Below, in pieces: positions 19,148 to 27,765 of a stretch of 64,000 bases of DNA. The translations under genes and the position numbers were made by a program. The stretch comes from Methylobacterium sp. Leaf99 (lineage in GTDB: Bacteria; Pseudomonadota; Alphaproteobacteria; Rhizobiales; Beijerinckiaceae), in the NCBI RefSeq assembly GCF_001422375.1, contig NZ_LMMU01000007.1:536184-600183 (forward strand). The letters run 5' to 3'. The notes beneath the pieces are model-generated. The model was not told where the DNA came from, searched no databases, and was given only the letters and a program-made list of their open reading frames with translations. Every line of letters starts with the position of its first letter. The stretch's first letter is position 1.

Positions 19148-19921
19148 ATGACAAATACAAATTCAGGCGGGGATCTCAGTGGTAAGATCGGATTAGTTAC
19201 TGGCGCAACGCGTAACCAAGGCAGGGCCTATGCTGTGATGCTAGCGCAGAATGGCTGTCGCGGCGTGGCGGTTCACTATCATGGCGAGCGTTCGCGCGGC
19301 GAGGCTGAGGAGACCGCCGCCGAGATCGAGCACCTTGGCAGCACCCCTCTCCTGGTCAGTGCGAACCTTGCTCGGGTCAGCGAAGTGACAGAACTCTTCG
19401 ATGCTATCGACCGTCAGTTCGGACAACTGGACATTGTGGTGAACACCGTCGGCAAGGTGGTGAAAAAGCCCTTCGTGGAGATCACTGAGGACGATTTCGA
19501 CCAAAGCTTCGCGGTCAATACCAAGGCTGCCTTCTTCTGCATGCAGGAGGCCGCGAAACGCATCTCGGATCACGGTCGGATCATTAACATAGGGACGACG
19601 CTACAGGCCGCCACCACCGGACTGTACTCGATCTACGCAGGGTCGAAGGCGCCCCTCGAACATTTCACCCGTGCCCTGGCCAAGGAAATCGGCGCTCGGG
19701 GTGTCACGGTCAATACAGTCGCGCCGGGTCCCTTGAACACGTCCTTTTTCTACCCGGCCGAAACCGAGCATTCCACTGAATTCCTGAAGGGTATGAGCGT
19801 CCAGAATCGCCTGGGCGAGATCGATGAGATCACGCCCCTCATCGCTTTCTTGGCCGGTCCGAGCAGCGGTTGGGTTACGGCACAGACCCTGTTCATCAAC
19901 GGCGGATTCATCGCACGCTGA
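19148..19921 (+). CDS. short-chain dehydrogenase/reductase (SDR)
   Basis: A 257-residue classical SDR. The cofactor motif is TGATRNQGRAYA near residue 20, the NNAG-like segment reads VVNTVGKV, the catalytic Ser is replaced in sequence by a region GTTLQAATTG, and the Tyr-x-x-x-Lys pair is in YAGSKAPLEHF. The C-terminus FINGGFIAR is typical. Arg rather than Asp after the second beta strand (HYHGERSR) favours NADP(H). The catalytic Ser position (usually IS/IG-S) appears as Thr, which can substitute. Substrate unknown. Transcribed divergently from the AraC gene, which probably regulates it. A gagggaag ribosome binding site lies just before the ATG. Confidence 0.87.
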   Translation: MTNTNSGGDLSGKIGLVTGATRNQGRAYAVMLAQNGCRGVAVHYHGERSRGEAEETAAEIEHLGSTPLLVSANLARVSEVTELFDAIDRQFGQLDIVVNTVGKVVKKPFVEITEDDFDQSFAVNTKAAFFCMQEAAKRISDHGRIINIGTTLQAATTGLYSIYAGSKAPLEHFTRALAKEIGARGVTVNTVAPGPLNTSFFYPAETEHSTEFLKGMSVQNRLGEIDEITPLIAFLAGPSSGWVTAQTLFINGGFIAR

Positions 19922-20177
19922 GACCGGCGGCGGGTATTCTGAACCCCTGCAAGAGACATATGGATGTCATGTAGCTGTCGCCCCGCTGCAGCGGAGCGGC
20001 AACCAAAGCCTCATGACCCATCGAGATGTCCGTCATTCCGTCCCCATTCAGATCGACGGTACGAGAAAATTGTAAAGCTTGCTCGGGGAGCGTCTGTGGA
20101 TTAAGAAATCCCAAAATAATCGCGAATTTAGCTTTTCTGTAATTTGGGTTGTGATCGATCCAGAGGGAGCATCTGCT

Positions 20178-21266
20178 GTGCAGTCTGAAGTTTCCTCCCC
20201 GATGAGATTCGCAGGTGTGCAGGGAAGGGTATTCGAATTTATTCGAGGTTCCGCCTCGTTGAGTTACGTTCTTATATCCGCAATCGTTATATTTCTACTC
20301 GACACATGGAGTCCATTACATTTCGCCGTTGCTGTTCTATATAGCGTCGTCGTGGTTCTGGCGACCCTTTGGTTTAAGCGCCTTGGTACGATCAGAACTG
20401 CGGCGTTCTGTGCGTTTCTAACGGGCCTGAGCTACATCATCACTCACGGAGCAGATCTGGATAGTGCTGCCTCGGCCCGGACATTGATCAGCCTCGCCGC
20501 CATTGCGATCACGACAAAACTGGCTCTGCTAAACATCGCCACTCGTGAGCGGCTAATCATGGTCGGTAAGGAAAAAGACAACTTAGCTCGATTTTTTCCG
20601 CCTGCCATCGTCGAGCAAATCGCTACGAACGACATCGCGCTATCGACGACACGCTACGAGCCTGCCGCGGTTCTGTTCGTCGATATGATCGGGTTCACGA
20701 AATTCTGCAGCGTTCTGCAGCCGCAGGACGTGATCGCCATGCTTCGTGAATTACTATGCACCTTGAGCGCCAGTGTGTTCGAGCACCAGGGCACCGTGGA
20801 CAAGTTCACGGGCGACGGTTTGATCGCGGTATTTGGCCTGCCCGTAGTGAACGACCTGAGTGCCACGAACGCCGTACGATGTGCGCTGACCATGCAGGCG
20901 AGGCTCCAGGCATGGAACGATGAACGTGCGGCGTCGGGACTGGAAGCGGTCGCCGTTGCCATCGGCATCCATTACGGCGCTGTCGTGCTCGGCGATGTCG
21001 GATGCGAGAGCCGGCTCGAATTGACGGTCCTGGGCGATACCGTGAATGTTGCGAGCCGCGTCGAGCATCACTGCCGTGAAGCTAAGGCCTCGATCCTGAT
21101 CACGGACGCTGTTGTCAGGCGCATGCAGAGCGAGGGAAGTGAGGGGGCGGTAAGAAGGTTCACCGACCGAGGGTTTCACACGATCCGGGGACATTCGGAT
21201 GCCATACGACTATTCGCAATTCCGAGAGATGCAGCACTAAACGTCAATCAGCTTCTAGCAGGGTGA
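20178..21266 (+). CDS. class III adenylate/guanylate cyclase, membrane anchored
   Basis: A 362-residue protein if it starts at the GTG at 20178, which has an excellent agaggga ribosome binding site eight bases upstream; an ATG at 20202 is the alternative. Residues about 15-120 contain three to four transmembrane helices (LSYVLISAIVIFLLDTW, FAVAVLYSVVVVLATLWF and others). The C-terminal class III cyclase domain has both metal aspartates, Asp169 (FVDMIGFTKF) and Asp213 (FTGDGLIAVFG), and the transition-state Asn/Arg in GDTVNVASRVE. It makes a cyclic nucleotide at the membrane, probably cAMP. The N-terminal half is richer in A/T than its neighbours. No partner gene is adjacent; it could feed cNMP-binding proteins such as the phospholipase at 33837. 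Confidence 0.88.
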   Translation: MQSEVSSPMRFAGVQGRVFEFIRGSASLSYVLISAIVIFLLDTWSPLHFAVAVLYSVVVVLATLWFKRLGTIRTAAFCAFLTGLSYIITHGADLDSAASARTLISLAAIAITTKLALLNIATRERLIMVGKEKDNLARFFPPAIVEQIATNDIALSTTRYEPAAVLFVDMIGFTKFCSVLQPQDVIAMLRELLCTLSASVFEHQGTVDKFTGDGLIAVFGLPVVNDLSATNAVRCALTMQARLQAWNDERAASGLEAVAVAIGIHYGAVVLGDVGCESRLELTVLGDTVNVASRVEHHCREAKASILITDAVVRRMQSEGSEGAVRRFTDRGFHTIRGHSDAIRLFAIPRDAALNVNQLLAG

Positions 21267-21356
21267 TGATCTCTGAGTTTTTTGGATGGTTCGCCGCCGA
21301 TACGGCGCATCCATTCGTGTCCGGACTCTGGTTCTTCGCGCACAAAAGCTGACCGA

Positions 21357-21406
21357 CCGCTTACCACCCGACCCGGTCGTCGAACGGACGGGCGGGTCCC
21401 GACCCA
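21357..21406. repeat. dispersed intergenic repeat, copy B
   Basis: About 88% identical over 50 bases to 7589-7638; shared core cggacgggcgggtc. It lies in the 278-base gap between the cyclase and DUF1993 genes, in the same orientation as copy A. Confidence 0.6.
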
Positions 21407-21544
21407 TGCCAGACGCCCGGACCATCCACATCGCGTCCCAGAAGCGGTCGTTCGTCGGGCGTCCGGCACATTCGCTCGAAGCACACTTCCACGGTGTGCG
21501 CCATCTCACTGCGTCTTCGATGGCAGGTGCCTTAGCCACCCTGG

Positions 21545-22066
21545 ATGAGCATCAGCATCCACGACGTCAGCGTCCCGATCTTCGTTAACGCGCTACGCAA
21601 CATGAGCGCGTGGCTCGACAAGGCGGCATCGGAAAAGCCGGAAGCCGAGTTGTTCGTCCAGCGGCTGGCACCCGACATGAAGCCTCTGCCTGCCCAGTAT
21701 CAAATGGCGTCCGACAGCGCGAAGAACGCGGTGGCACGGCTCGCCGGGATCGAAGCGCCCTCGATGCCAGACGTCGAGGCCAACTTCGCCGAACTCAAGG
21801 AGCGGTGTGCCAGGACGATTGCCTTTGTCGAGGGCATCGATCCGGCCGCGTTGGCCTCAGGCGCGGAGCGCGAGGTGGAACTGAAGTTCCCGAACGGCAT
21901 GGGATACCGCTTCAACGGGCAGGCCTATCTTACCGGCTTCGCGCTTCCGAACTTCTTCTTCCATGTGACCACAGCCTACGGCATCCTCCGCAGCGCTGGC
22001 GTGAGCCTCGGCAAACCGGATTTTCTCCAGCATCTCGGGCCGCCGAACATCCACTCCGCGAACTAG
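21545..22066 (+). CDS. DUF1993 family protein
   Basis: A 173-residue soluble protein of the DUF1993 family, whose structure is a DinB-like helical bundle. Recognisable family parts are the N-terminal VPIFVNALRNMSAWLDKA, the middle LAPDMKPLPAQYQMASDSAKNAVARLAG and the C-terminal YLTGFALPNFFFHVTTAYGILRSAGV with GKPDFL. The reaction is unknown. It stands between the cyclase and the sulfite oxidase on the same strand, with 149 bases before the latter, so co-transcription is possible but not shown. The gene is complete and of normal length. Confidence 0.85.
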   Translation: MSISIHDVSVPIFVNALRNMSAWLDKAASEKPEAELFVQRLAPDMKPLPAQYQMASDSAKNAVARLAGIEAPSMPDVEANFAELKERCARTIAFVEGIDPAALASGAEREVELKFPNGMGYRFNGQAYLTGFALPNFFFHVTTAYGILRSAGVSLGKPDFLQHLGPPNIHSAN

Positions 22067-22215
22067 TCGTCCAAGATTCCCAGGCCCGAATCCGATCTGC
22101 GGGATGGGGTGAACGTGCGCATGACGAATATGCCTCGGCTGCCTTCAGGTCGTCGAGTGAGCCTTGGCGCCGCCGGCGCGTTCACTCCCGTGTCCTCACC
22201 CGAACGGGAGTCCCG

Positions 22216-23298
22216 ATGTCGAGCCTATCCGAGCGAAAGGCTCGCCTGATTCTCCATGGCGATCAGCCCTACAATGCCGAACCGCCTCTTGGCCGACTGC
22301 GTGCTTCCTACCGGACGCCGGCGGAGGACTTCTATGTCCGCTCGCACGGCGATCTACCGGACCTCGACCCGGACACCTGGCGCCTGACCGTCGAGGGCGG
22401 AGCCGGTGTCACGCTGGAGCTGTCGCAGCGCGACCTCCGTACCCGCTTCCCGGAAGCCACGGTCACGGCAACGATGCAATGTGCCGGCAATCGGCGCGCC
22501 GACATGCGAGCGGTTGCCCCGGTCTCCGGCGACCCATGGGATGCCGGTGCCATCGGGACGGCCGAATGGACCGGGGTCCGCCTCGGCGACATCCTGCGCG
22601 AGGCGGGTGTCGCGGATGGCGCGGATCTCCATGTGGCCTTTGAGAGCCACGACATGGTGGAAGGTCACCCGTACGGAGCCTCGATCCCACTGGGCAAGGC
22701 CATGGCGCCCGAGACCTTGCTTGCCTACGCCATGAACGGTGAAGCCTTGCTGCCCGAGCACGGCTTCCCGGTCCGTGCGGTCGTGCCGGGATATGCCGGC
22801 GTGCGCAGCCCCAAATGGCTCCGGCGCCTCGCCGTGCAGGACCATCCGTCCGACAACTCGATCCAGGCCGACGATTACAAGCTGTACCCGTCCGACGTGA
22901 CCGCGGAGACGGCGGACCCGACCAAGGGACACACCATCGACACGATGCCGCTCAACGCCGCGATCTGCGAGCCGGAACGCGGAGCCGCACTCACGGCCGG
23001 ACGGAACATGGTTCGCGGTTACGCGGTGAGCGGCGACAGGGGCATCGTCCGCGTCGATGTCTCCGGGAACGGAGGCCGGTCCTGGCTGCAGGCAGATCTG
23101 GAGCACGAGCCGGATGCGCCGTTCGCCTGGACGTTCTGGAGCGTGGACCTCGACCTGCCCCCAGGCGAGCACGAGCTTGCTGTCCGCGCCTGGGACGCGG
23201 CCAGCCAGACGCAGCCGGCGCTACCGGACGATACATGGAACCACAAAGGCTACCTCTGCACCTGCTGGCACCGGGTGCGGGTGCGTGTGACCGGGTAG
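22216..23298 (+). CDS. sulfite oxidase-family molybdoenzyme (SUOX fold)
   Basis: A 360-residue Mo enzyme. The ATG giving MSSLSERK has a gggag site five bases upstream; the open frame upstream has no similarity. The oxidoreductase molybdopterin domain contains the Mo-ligating Cys89 in ATMQCAGNRR, followed by GAIGTAEWTGVRL and the substrate-pocket region ESHDMVEGHPYGASIPL. Residues from about 245 form the Mo-co dimerisation domain (GYAVSGDRGIVRVDVSGNGGRSW). No heme domain and no Tat or Sec signal are present, so it resembles plant-type or cytoplasmic sulfite oxidases. It probably oxidises sulfite to sulfate, with an unknown acceptor. No cytochrome gene is adjacent. Confidence 0.88.
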   Translation: MSSLSERKARLILHGDQPYNAEPPLGRLRASYRTPAEDFYVRSHGDLPDLDPDTWRLTVEGGAGVTLELSQRDLRTRFPEATVTATMQCAGNRRADMRAVAPVSGDPWDAGAIGTAEWTGVRLGDILREAGVADGADLHVAFESHDMVEGHPYGASIPLGKAMAPETLLAYAMNGEALLPEHGFPVRAVVPGYAGVRSPKWLRRLAVQDHPSDNSIQADDYKLYPSDVTAETADPTKGHTIDTMPLNAAICEPERGAALTAGRNMVRGYAVSGDRGIVRVDVSGNGGRSWLQADLEHEPDAPFAWTFWSVDLDLPPGEHELAVRAWDAASQTQPALPDDTWNHKGYLCTCWHRVRVRVTG

Positions 23299-23421
23299 AC
23301 CCTTGGTCGCTTGATCACCGTTTCAAATGGTCGAAGGGGCTCGTCAGCTATCCCCGCTCTGATGCCTCCGCCGGATGGGGCGATGCCCAGCAACGGCGGA
23401 GTTCGAGGGCAAAGACGATTG

Positions 23422-24096
23422 TCAGGACTTGAGATGCCGAAACATGTTGGCGCGCGCCTCGTCGTCCATCTCGGGCTTGAAGGGGAAGCGGTCCTTGAGG
23501 CCGGCAGCACGCGCGGCGGCTGGGCGGGTAGCAATCTCGTCGTGGTGGCGCTTGAGGTGGGGCAGCTCCGCCCAGGCCGTCTCGCCGAGGACGAAGGGGA
23601 TCATGCGGGCCCATCCCCAGGCGCTCATGTCCGCGATGGTGTAGGCGTCGCCCACGAGGTAGCGGCGCTGGGCGAGGTGTGCGTTCAGGATATCGTAGTG
23701 ACGGCGCGCCTCGAAGCTGTAGCGCGCCTGGGCATAGGGCACCTGTTCCGGGGTGAAGTGCCGGAAATGGACCGCCTGGCCGGAGAACGGCCCGACGCCC
23801 GTCGCGACGAACATCAGCCAGGACAGGAGTTGAGCCCGGTCGCCACCCGAAGGCGGCAGGAATCGTCCGGTCTTCTCGGCGAGGTAGAGCAGGATGGCAT
23901 TGCTGTCGAAGATCACATCCGCGTCGTCGACGAGGACCGGCACCTTGCCGTTCGGATTGAGGGCCAGGAAATCAGGCGCGAACTGGTCACCCTTGCGGGT
24001 GTCGATCGGGACGGGCTCGTAGGGCAGTCCGAGCTCCTCCAGCAGCAACGCGACCTTCGTCGGGTTCGGAGAGCCGTTGAAGAAGAATTTCAGCAT
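23422..24096 (-). CDS. glutathione S-transferase
   Basis: A 224-residue cytoplasmic GST. The thioredoxin-like N-domain begins FFNGSPNPTKVALLLEELGL and contains the glutathione-binding NPNGKVPVLVD and DSNAILLYLAEKTG segments; the alpha-helical C-domain has the N-capping box region VGDAYTIADMSAWGW. The NxxPTK pattern with catalytic Asn/Thr resembles the Nu-class YghU/YfcG proteins, which act as disulfide-bond reductases using glutathione. That would suit the neighbouring oxidative-damage cluster, but there is a 116-base gap to the YedY-type gene and the link is inference. Confidence 0.88.
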   Translation of the reverse strand: MLKFFFNGSPNPTKVALLLEELGLPYEPVPIDTRKGDQFAPDFLALNPNGKVPVLVDDADVIFDSNAILLYLAEKTGRFLPPSGGDRAQLLSWLMFVATGVGPFSGQAVHFRHFTPEQVPYAQARYSFEARRHYDILNAHLAQRRYLVGDAYTIADMSAWGWARMIPFVLGETAWAELPHLKRHHDEIATRPAAARAAGLKDRFPFKPEMDDEARANMFRHLKS

Positions 24097-24212
24097 TTCA
24101 AAACCTCATGCCGTTCCGTGCCGGTGGCCGCCAAACCGCTCGGCAACTCCCGTTTAGCGGCGGTCCACATGACACCGATCGGCGGATATCGGGCGATTCA
24201 CGTTCAGACTCA

Positions 24213-24983
24213 CTACAGCCCGGAAAACCAGTTGTAGCCCTGATCTTCCCAGTATCCACCCGGGTAATCGTTCGTCACCGTGATGGCCATGATGTGCTTG
24301 GGGTTCTTGAACCCGAGCTTCGTCGGAATGCGCAGCTTGACCGGAAAGCCGTATTTCGGCGGCAGGGGTGCGCCGGCGTAGTCCAGGGCCAGGATCGTCT
24401 GGGGGTGAAGCGCGCTCGGCATGTCGATGCTCGTCCAATAATCGTCCCCGCAGGCGAAGCGGACGTAACGTGCGGTCGTGTCGGCCCCGATCCGTTCGAG
24501 GAAGGTCCGGAACGGGACCCCCGACCATTGCCCGATGGCGCTCCAGCCCTCGACGCAGACGTGGCGGGTGATCTGCGCTTCCTGCGGCAGGGTCCTCAGG
24601 CGGTCGAGGGTCCACGGCGCCTTGTCGGCGACGAGACCGGCGAGTTCGAGCTTCCAGGTCGACCCGTCGATCACCCGGATCTTGCTCGCCAGATAATAGG
24701 CATTGAAGGGGAAGTCCGGGGTGATCTCCGAGACAGCGAAGGTCGGGGCCAGGCGCGTGCCCCCGAAGAGGGCACCCTGGACGCGATCGTTCAGCCGCGA
24801 GATCCCACCAAGGATGCTCTCCACCTGCGGGTTGTCCGAGATGTCGCAACCGCCGAGCGCGAGGCTCCCCGCCGCGACGAGGCCGCCGCGCAGGAACAGG
24901 CGTCGGTCGGCGCGGACGAGGGGCGTCCCAGGGACCGTGAGATCCGGACGCGGGCGGCGGAGAAGGCGATCGAGGGGCGTCAT
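24213..24983 (-). CDS. YedY/MsrP-like periplasmic molybdopterin protein (YedY1-type)
   Basis: A 256-residue member of the sulfite oxidase superfamily of the YedY kind. The N-terminus has a twin-arginine-like RADRRLFLRGG followed by a hydrophobic stretch and a lipobox-like LGGC (Cys46), implying export and perhaps lipid anchoring. The Mo ligand is Cys143 in RHVCVEGWSAIGQWSG. MsrP reduces methionine sulfoxide in periplasmic proteins, taking electrons from a cytochrome b partner. Here the cytochrome b gene overlaps it by four bases, and MsrA, MsrB and a Met-rich peptide gene lie upstream on the same strand. It is smaller than E. coli MsrP, as I recall for YedY1 of the SigF-controlled hypochlorite defence in Azospira. 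Confidence 0.82.
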   Translation of the reverse strand: MTPLDRLLRRPRPDLTVPGTPLVRADRRLFLRGGLVAAGSLALGGCDISDNPQVESILGGISRLNDRVQGALFGGTRLAPTFAVSEITPDFPFNAYYLASKIRVIDGSTWKLELAGLVADKAPWTLDRLRTLPQEAQITRHVCVEGWSAIGQWSGVPFRTFLERIGADTTARYVRFACGDDYWTSIDMPSALHPQTILALDYAGAPLPPKYGFPVKLRIPTKLGFKNPKHIMAITVTNDYPGGYWEDQGYNWFSGL

Positions 24984-25624
24984 AGCTTCACCACGCGGTT
25001 GCGGCCGAAATGGATCTCCCGGCCAATGATCATCGCCGGCAGGGTCCTGGGAACCAGGAGCACCAGGGCGAGATGCACTGCCACGAAGCCGGCGATGCCG
25101 GCCATGGCGAGGAAATGGACGATCCGCGCCGTGTCGTAGCCGCCCATCAGCGCCGTCAGGGGCGCGAACTGGACCGGCTTCCAGATCGCGAGACCGGAGA
25201 GCACGATGACGATTCCGATGAGCAGGACCGCGACGTAGAGGAGACGCTGAACGGCGTTGTAGACGCCCGGGTCGTGGGGAAGCCTGAACCTCAGGGCGGC
25301 GACGAAATCATGCCCGATCTCGCGCGGCCGCAGGGGCGTGAGGCGCCGGCGCAGGTGGCCCGAGATCAGTCCATAGGTCAGGTAGACGAGGCCGTTGGCG
25401 ACGAGGAGCCACATCCCCGCGAAGTGCCATTGCAGGGCCCCGCCGAGCCAGCCACCCAGGGTGACCGATTTCGGGAACGCCCAATCGCCGAAGATCGGCG
25501 AGGCGTTGTAGATGCGCCATCCGCTGGTGATCATGATCAGCATGGCCAAGGCGTTCACCCAATGGGTGATCCGAACGACCAGGGGGTGGATCGGGCGCTC
25601 GGCCTGCGGCGAAGAGGGATACAT
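24980..25624 (-). CDS. cytochrome b561-type membrane subunit (YedZ1-like)
   Basis: A 214-residue integral membrane cytochrome b. The pattern is that of the Ni-hydrogenase/thiosulfate-reductase cytochrome b family: LVVRITHWVNALAMLIMITSGW in the first helix, ALQWHFAGMWLLVANGLVY in the second, and RIVHFLAMAGIAGFVAVHLALVL in the fourth, giving the heme-ligand histidines. It should pass electrons from the quinol pool to the YedY-type protein whose gene overlaps it by four bases (ATGA). This differs from E. coli MsrQ in family but fills the same role. It is third in the msrB-msrA-cytochrome b-yedY order, 60 bases after msrA. Confidence 0.83.
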   Translation of the reverse strand: MYPSSPQAERPIHPLVVRITHWVNALAMLIMITSGWRIYNASPIFGDWAFPKSVTLGGWLGGALQWHFAGMWLLVANGLVYLTYGLISGHLRRRLTPLRPREIGHDFVAALRFRLPHDPGVYNAVQRLLYVAVLLIGIVIVLSGLAIWKPVQFAPLTALMGGYDTARIVHFLAMAGIAGFVAVHLALVLLVPRTLPAMIIGREIHFGRNRVVKL

Positions 25625-25684
25625 CGGGACCGTCCTGAAGAGGTGGTGGCTGTCGGACCGTCGAGCCCGAGGCGTGGGATCGCG

Positions 25685-26431
25685 TCAGGCGGGGTCGTGT
25701 CCGACGAGGGCCGGAGCCGGCGCGGCGAATTCGGGAAAGAAGCGTTTCAGGTTGCGCACCTTCGCGGCGTCGTTGGCGACGATGTACGGGTGTCCGGGAT
25801 GCAGGACCATGAAGTCCTGGTGGTAGGCCTCGGCCGGGTAGAACGGAGCACCGAGTTCGATCCGGGTGGCGACCGGCGCACCGTAGCCTCCGGAGGCGTC
25901 GAGTTGCGCGATGTAGGCGCGGGCCACGGCGCCCTGCTCGGCATTGCCCGGGAACAGGGCCGAGCGGTATTGCGGGCCATGATCCGGCCCCTGCCGATCT
26001 ACCAGCGTCGGATCGAGGGCGACGGAGAAGAAGACCCGGAGCAACGTGTCGTAGGAGACCACGCGTGGATCGTAGGTCACCCGGACCGCCTCGGCGTGTC
26101 GCGTACGCCCGCTGGAGACGGCCTGGTAGTTCGCGCTTGCTCCGTCTCCGCCGGCATAGCCCGAAACCGCCTGGGTGACGCCGCGGACGTTCTGGAACAC
26201 CCCCTGCACGCCCCAGAAGCATCCACCGGCGAACACCGCGCTCTGAAGCCGGGCGGGTTCACGCGCCGGTGTCGCGGCGGCCGGCAGGCGCCGGCTCGCT
26301 TCCTCGGCGCCGGCCCGTTCGATCGTCATGGAGAGGACGAGGCCGAACAGGGCCAGGACACCGCCGCCGAAAGCCCCCGTCAGGCGCGAGCGATACGGGG
26401 GAACGGTCGCGGGCTTAACGATCTGGGACAT
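25685..26431 (-). CDS. msrA: periplasmic peptide-methionine (S)-S-oxide reductase MsrA
   Basis: A 248-residue MsrA with an N-terminal signal or anchor (LTGAFGGGVLALFGLVLSM, residues about 18-35), so it works in the periplasm. The catalytic Cys71 is in GGCFWG; other family parts are VSGYAGG, YDTLLRVFF, DRQGPDHGPQYRS and YHQDFM. No other cysteine exists in the protein, so it lacks the usual C-terminal resolving cysteines and must be recycled by an external thiol system, possibly the ScsB-like protein encoded at 28791. It follows msrB by 51 bases and precedes the cytochrome b gene, forming one operon driven by the promoter at 27029-27054. Confidence 0.93.
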   Translation of the reverse strand: MSQIVKPATVPPYRSRLTGAFGGGVLALFGLVLSMTIERAGAEEASRRLPAAATPAREPARLQSAVFAGGCFWGVQGVFQNVRGVTQAVSGYAGGDGASANYQAVSSGRTRHAEAVRVTYDPRVVSYDTLLRVFFSVALDPTLVDRQGPDHGPQYRSALFPGNAEQGAVARAYIAQLDASGGYGAPVATRIELGAPFYPAEAYHQDFMVLHPGHPYIVANDAAKVRNLKRFFPEFAAPAPALVGHDPA

Positions 26432-26482
26432 GGGGGTGGTCCTTTGGGGTGGTCCTTTGCGGGACGGTAAAGACGCGATCGG

Positions 26483-26977
26483 TCAGGCGGGCTCGAAGCG
26501 CAGCGCGACGCCGTTCATGCAGTAGCGAAGTCCCGTGGGGGCGGGTCCGTCGGCGAAGATGTGGCCGAGATGCCCGCCGCAGCGCCGGCAATGCACCTCC
26601 GTCCGGCTCATCCCCAGGCTGGAATCCGTCGTCGTGCCCACGGCCTCCGCGAGGGGGGCGGTGAAGCTCGGCCAGCCGGTTCCGCTCTCGAACTTTGCGC
26701 TGGAGGCGAATAGCGGCTGGTCGCACCCGGCGCAGGCGAAACGACCGGCGCGCTTCTCGGCGTTGAGTGGGCTCGAGCCGGCGCGCTCGGTGCCGTGCCG
26801 GCGCAGGACCGCGTAGCCGTCGGACCCGAGCTGCGCCCGCCAAGCGGCCTCGCTCTTCGCGACGGCGAAGGTTTCGGCCGCGGCGGGGCCGCCGACCAGG
26901 GCCCCTCCGGCGGCGCGAAGGAATGTCAGGATGCCGAGTGCCGAGACGCCGGCGGTGAGGATCTGTCTGCGGTCCAT
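26483..26977 (-). CDS. msrB: exported peptide-methionine (R)-S-oxide reductase MsrB
   Basis: A 164-residue MsrB with a Tat-like signal (MDRRQILTAGVSALG, cleavage near residue 34), so it is probably exported. The zinc site is Cys82/Cys85 (ACAGC) and Cys130/Cys133 (HCRRCGG); the catalytic Cys is Cys153 in RYCMNGVAL. GTGWPSF and SRTEVHC are further family signatures. It reduces the R-epimer of methionine sulfoxide, complementing MsrA. First gene of the msrB-msrA-cytochrome b-yedY operon; a SigF-type promoter motif lies 52 bases upstream, inside the 3' end of nrsF. Confidence 0.94.
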   Translation of the reverse strand: MDRRQILTAGVSALGILTFLRAAGGALVGGPAAAETFAVAKSEAAWRAQLGSDGYAVLRRHGTERAGSSPLNAEKRAGRFACAGCDQPLFASSAKFESGTGWPSFTAPLAEAVGTTTDSSLGMSRTEVHCRRCGGHLGHIFADGPAPTGLRYCMNGVALRFEPA

Positions 26978-27021
26978 GGTGCCGAGTTCCTTGATGCCGG
27001 GCTCCTTGCCGGAGGCTCTAG

Positions 27022-27765
27022 TCAGTCATTCGCCTTGCGGATCGAGCCGGTTACAGGCCGGCCTCGCGGTCCGGCATTTCTGTCGAGGAGGCGGCCGCCG
27101 AAAAGACTGTTCAGGCCGACGACGATGAGGACGGCGACGAGGTGGACCAGCAGGTCCGTCGCGGTGGCGTCGTGCGGATGGAACGGCACCAGCAAGGCCG
27201 CCGCCGCCGCGGCTGCGGCAAGTCCCCCGAGGGCCGCCGTGAGATTGGGGCGAAGCGGGCAGGCCCGCCGCAGCATCAGCACCAGCAGGACGGACAGCGG
27301 CAGCGAGACTCCCATCAGGAACACGAAGCAGCCCCGCATCTCCTCCGGCTCGGCGAGGTTGGCGGCCGGCGCGAGCCAACCACGAAGGCAGCCGAGGCCA
27401 CTGGCGCCGAGCCAGAGGACGAGCGGGGGGAGCGGCAGCCATGACCAGGCCGCGCTTCGGCCGGGCACGCTGCTCTGGAAGGCCGCCAGCGCAGCTGCGA
27501 TGGCCGTGAGGATCGCCCCGAGGGCCGCCCAGTGCAGGTCCGGCACACCGAGACGCGCCCGCAATCCCGAGACGTCGGACATCGGCACGAGGAGGAGGCC
27601 CACCGTGAGCACCGCGCCGGACCAGACCAGGGTCCGGCGCCCCGGGCCCGGGAGCCGGCGGACCGGCGTCAGCGACCGGGCCAGATCCTCGACGAGATCG
27701 TGGATGGAAAGGTCTCGGCTGGCCGGGTCTTGGGTGACCGGGTCTTGGGTGACCGGATCAGACAT
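27022..27765 (-). CDS. nrsF: NrsF/OsrA-like DUF1109 membrane anti-sigma factor
   Basis: A 247-residue inner-membrane protein with six predicted helices and the DUF1109 layout: a cytoplasmic N-terminus (HDLVEDLARSLTPVRRLP) for sigma binding, then helices such as TLVWSGAVLTVGLLLVP and VSLPLSVLLVLMLRRACP. Cysteines in GLGCLRG, MRGCFVF and RRACPL are candidates for redox sensing, as described for OsrA. The ATG at 27765 overlaps the end of the sigma gene by eight bases (ATGTCTGA), a translational coupling typical of sigma/anti-sigma pairs. The first residues contain a small tandem repeat (DPVTQ twice). It should hold SigF at the membrane until an oxidant acts. Confidence 0.88.
   Translation of the reverse strand: MSDPVTQDPVTQDPASRDLSIHDLVEDLARSLTPVRRLPGPGRRTLVWSGAVLTVGLLLVPMSDVSGLRARLGVPDLHWAALGAILTAIAAALAAFQSSVPGRSAAWSWLPLPPLVLWLGASGLGCLRGWLAPAANLAEPEEMRGCFVFLMGVSLPLSVLLVLMLRRACPLRPNLTAALGGLAAAAAAAALLVPFHPHDATATDLLVHLVAVLIVVGLNSLFGGRLLDRNAGPRGRPVTGSIRKAND
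27029..27054 (-). promoter_or_regulatory. SigF-type promoter for msrB operon
   Basis: On the minus strand GTAACC at 27054-27049, 16 bases, then CGAA at 27032-27029. It ends 51 bases before the msrB start and overlaps the last codons of nrsF. Exact match to the motif recalled for SigF-class ECF factors. Confidence 0.75.
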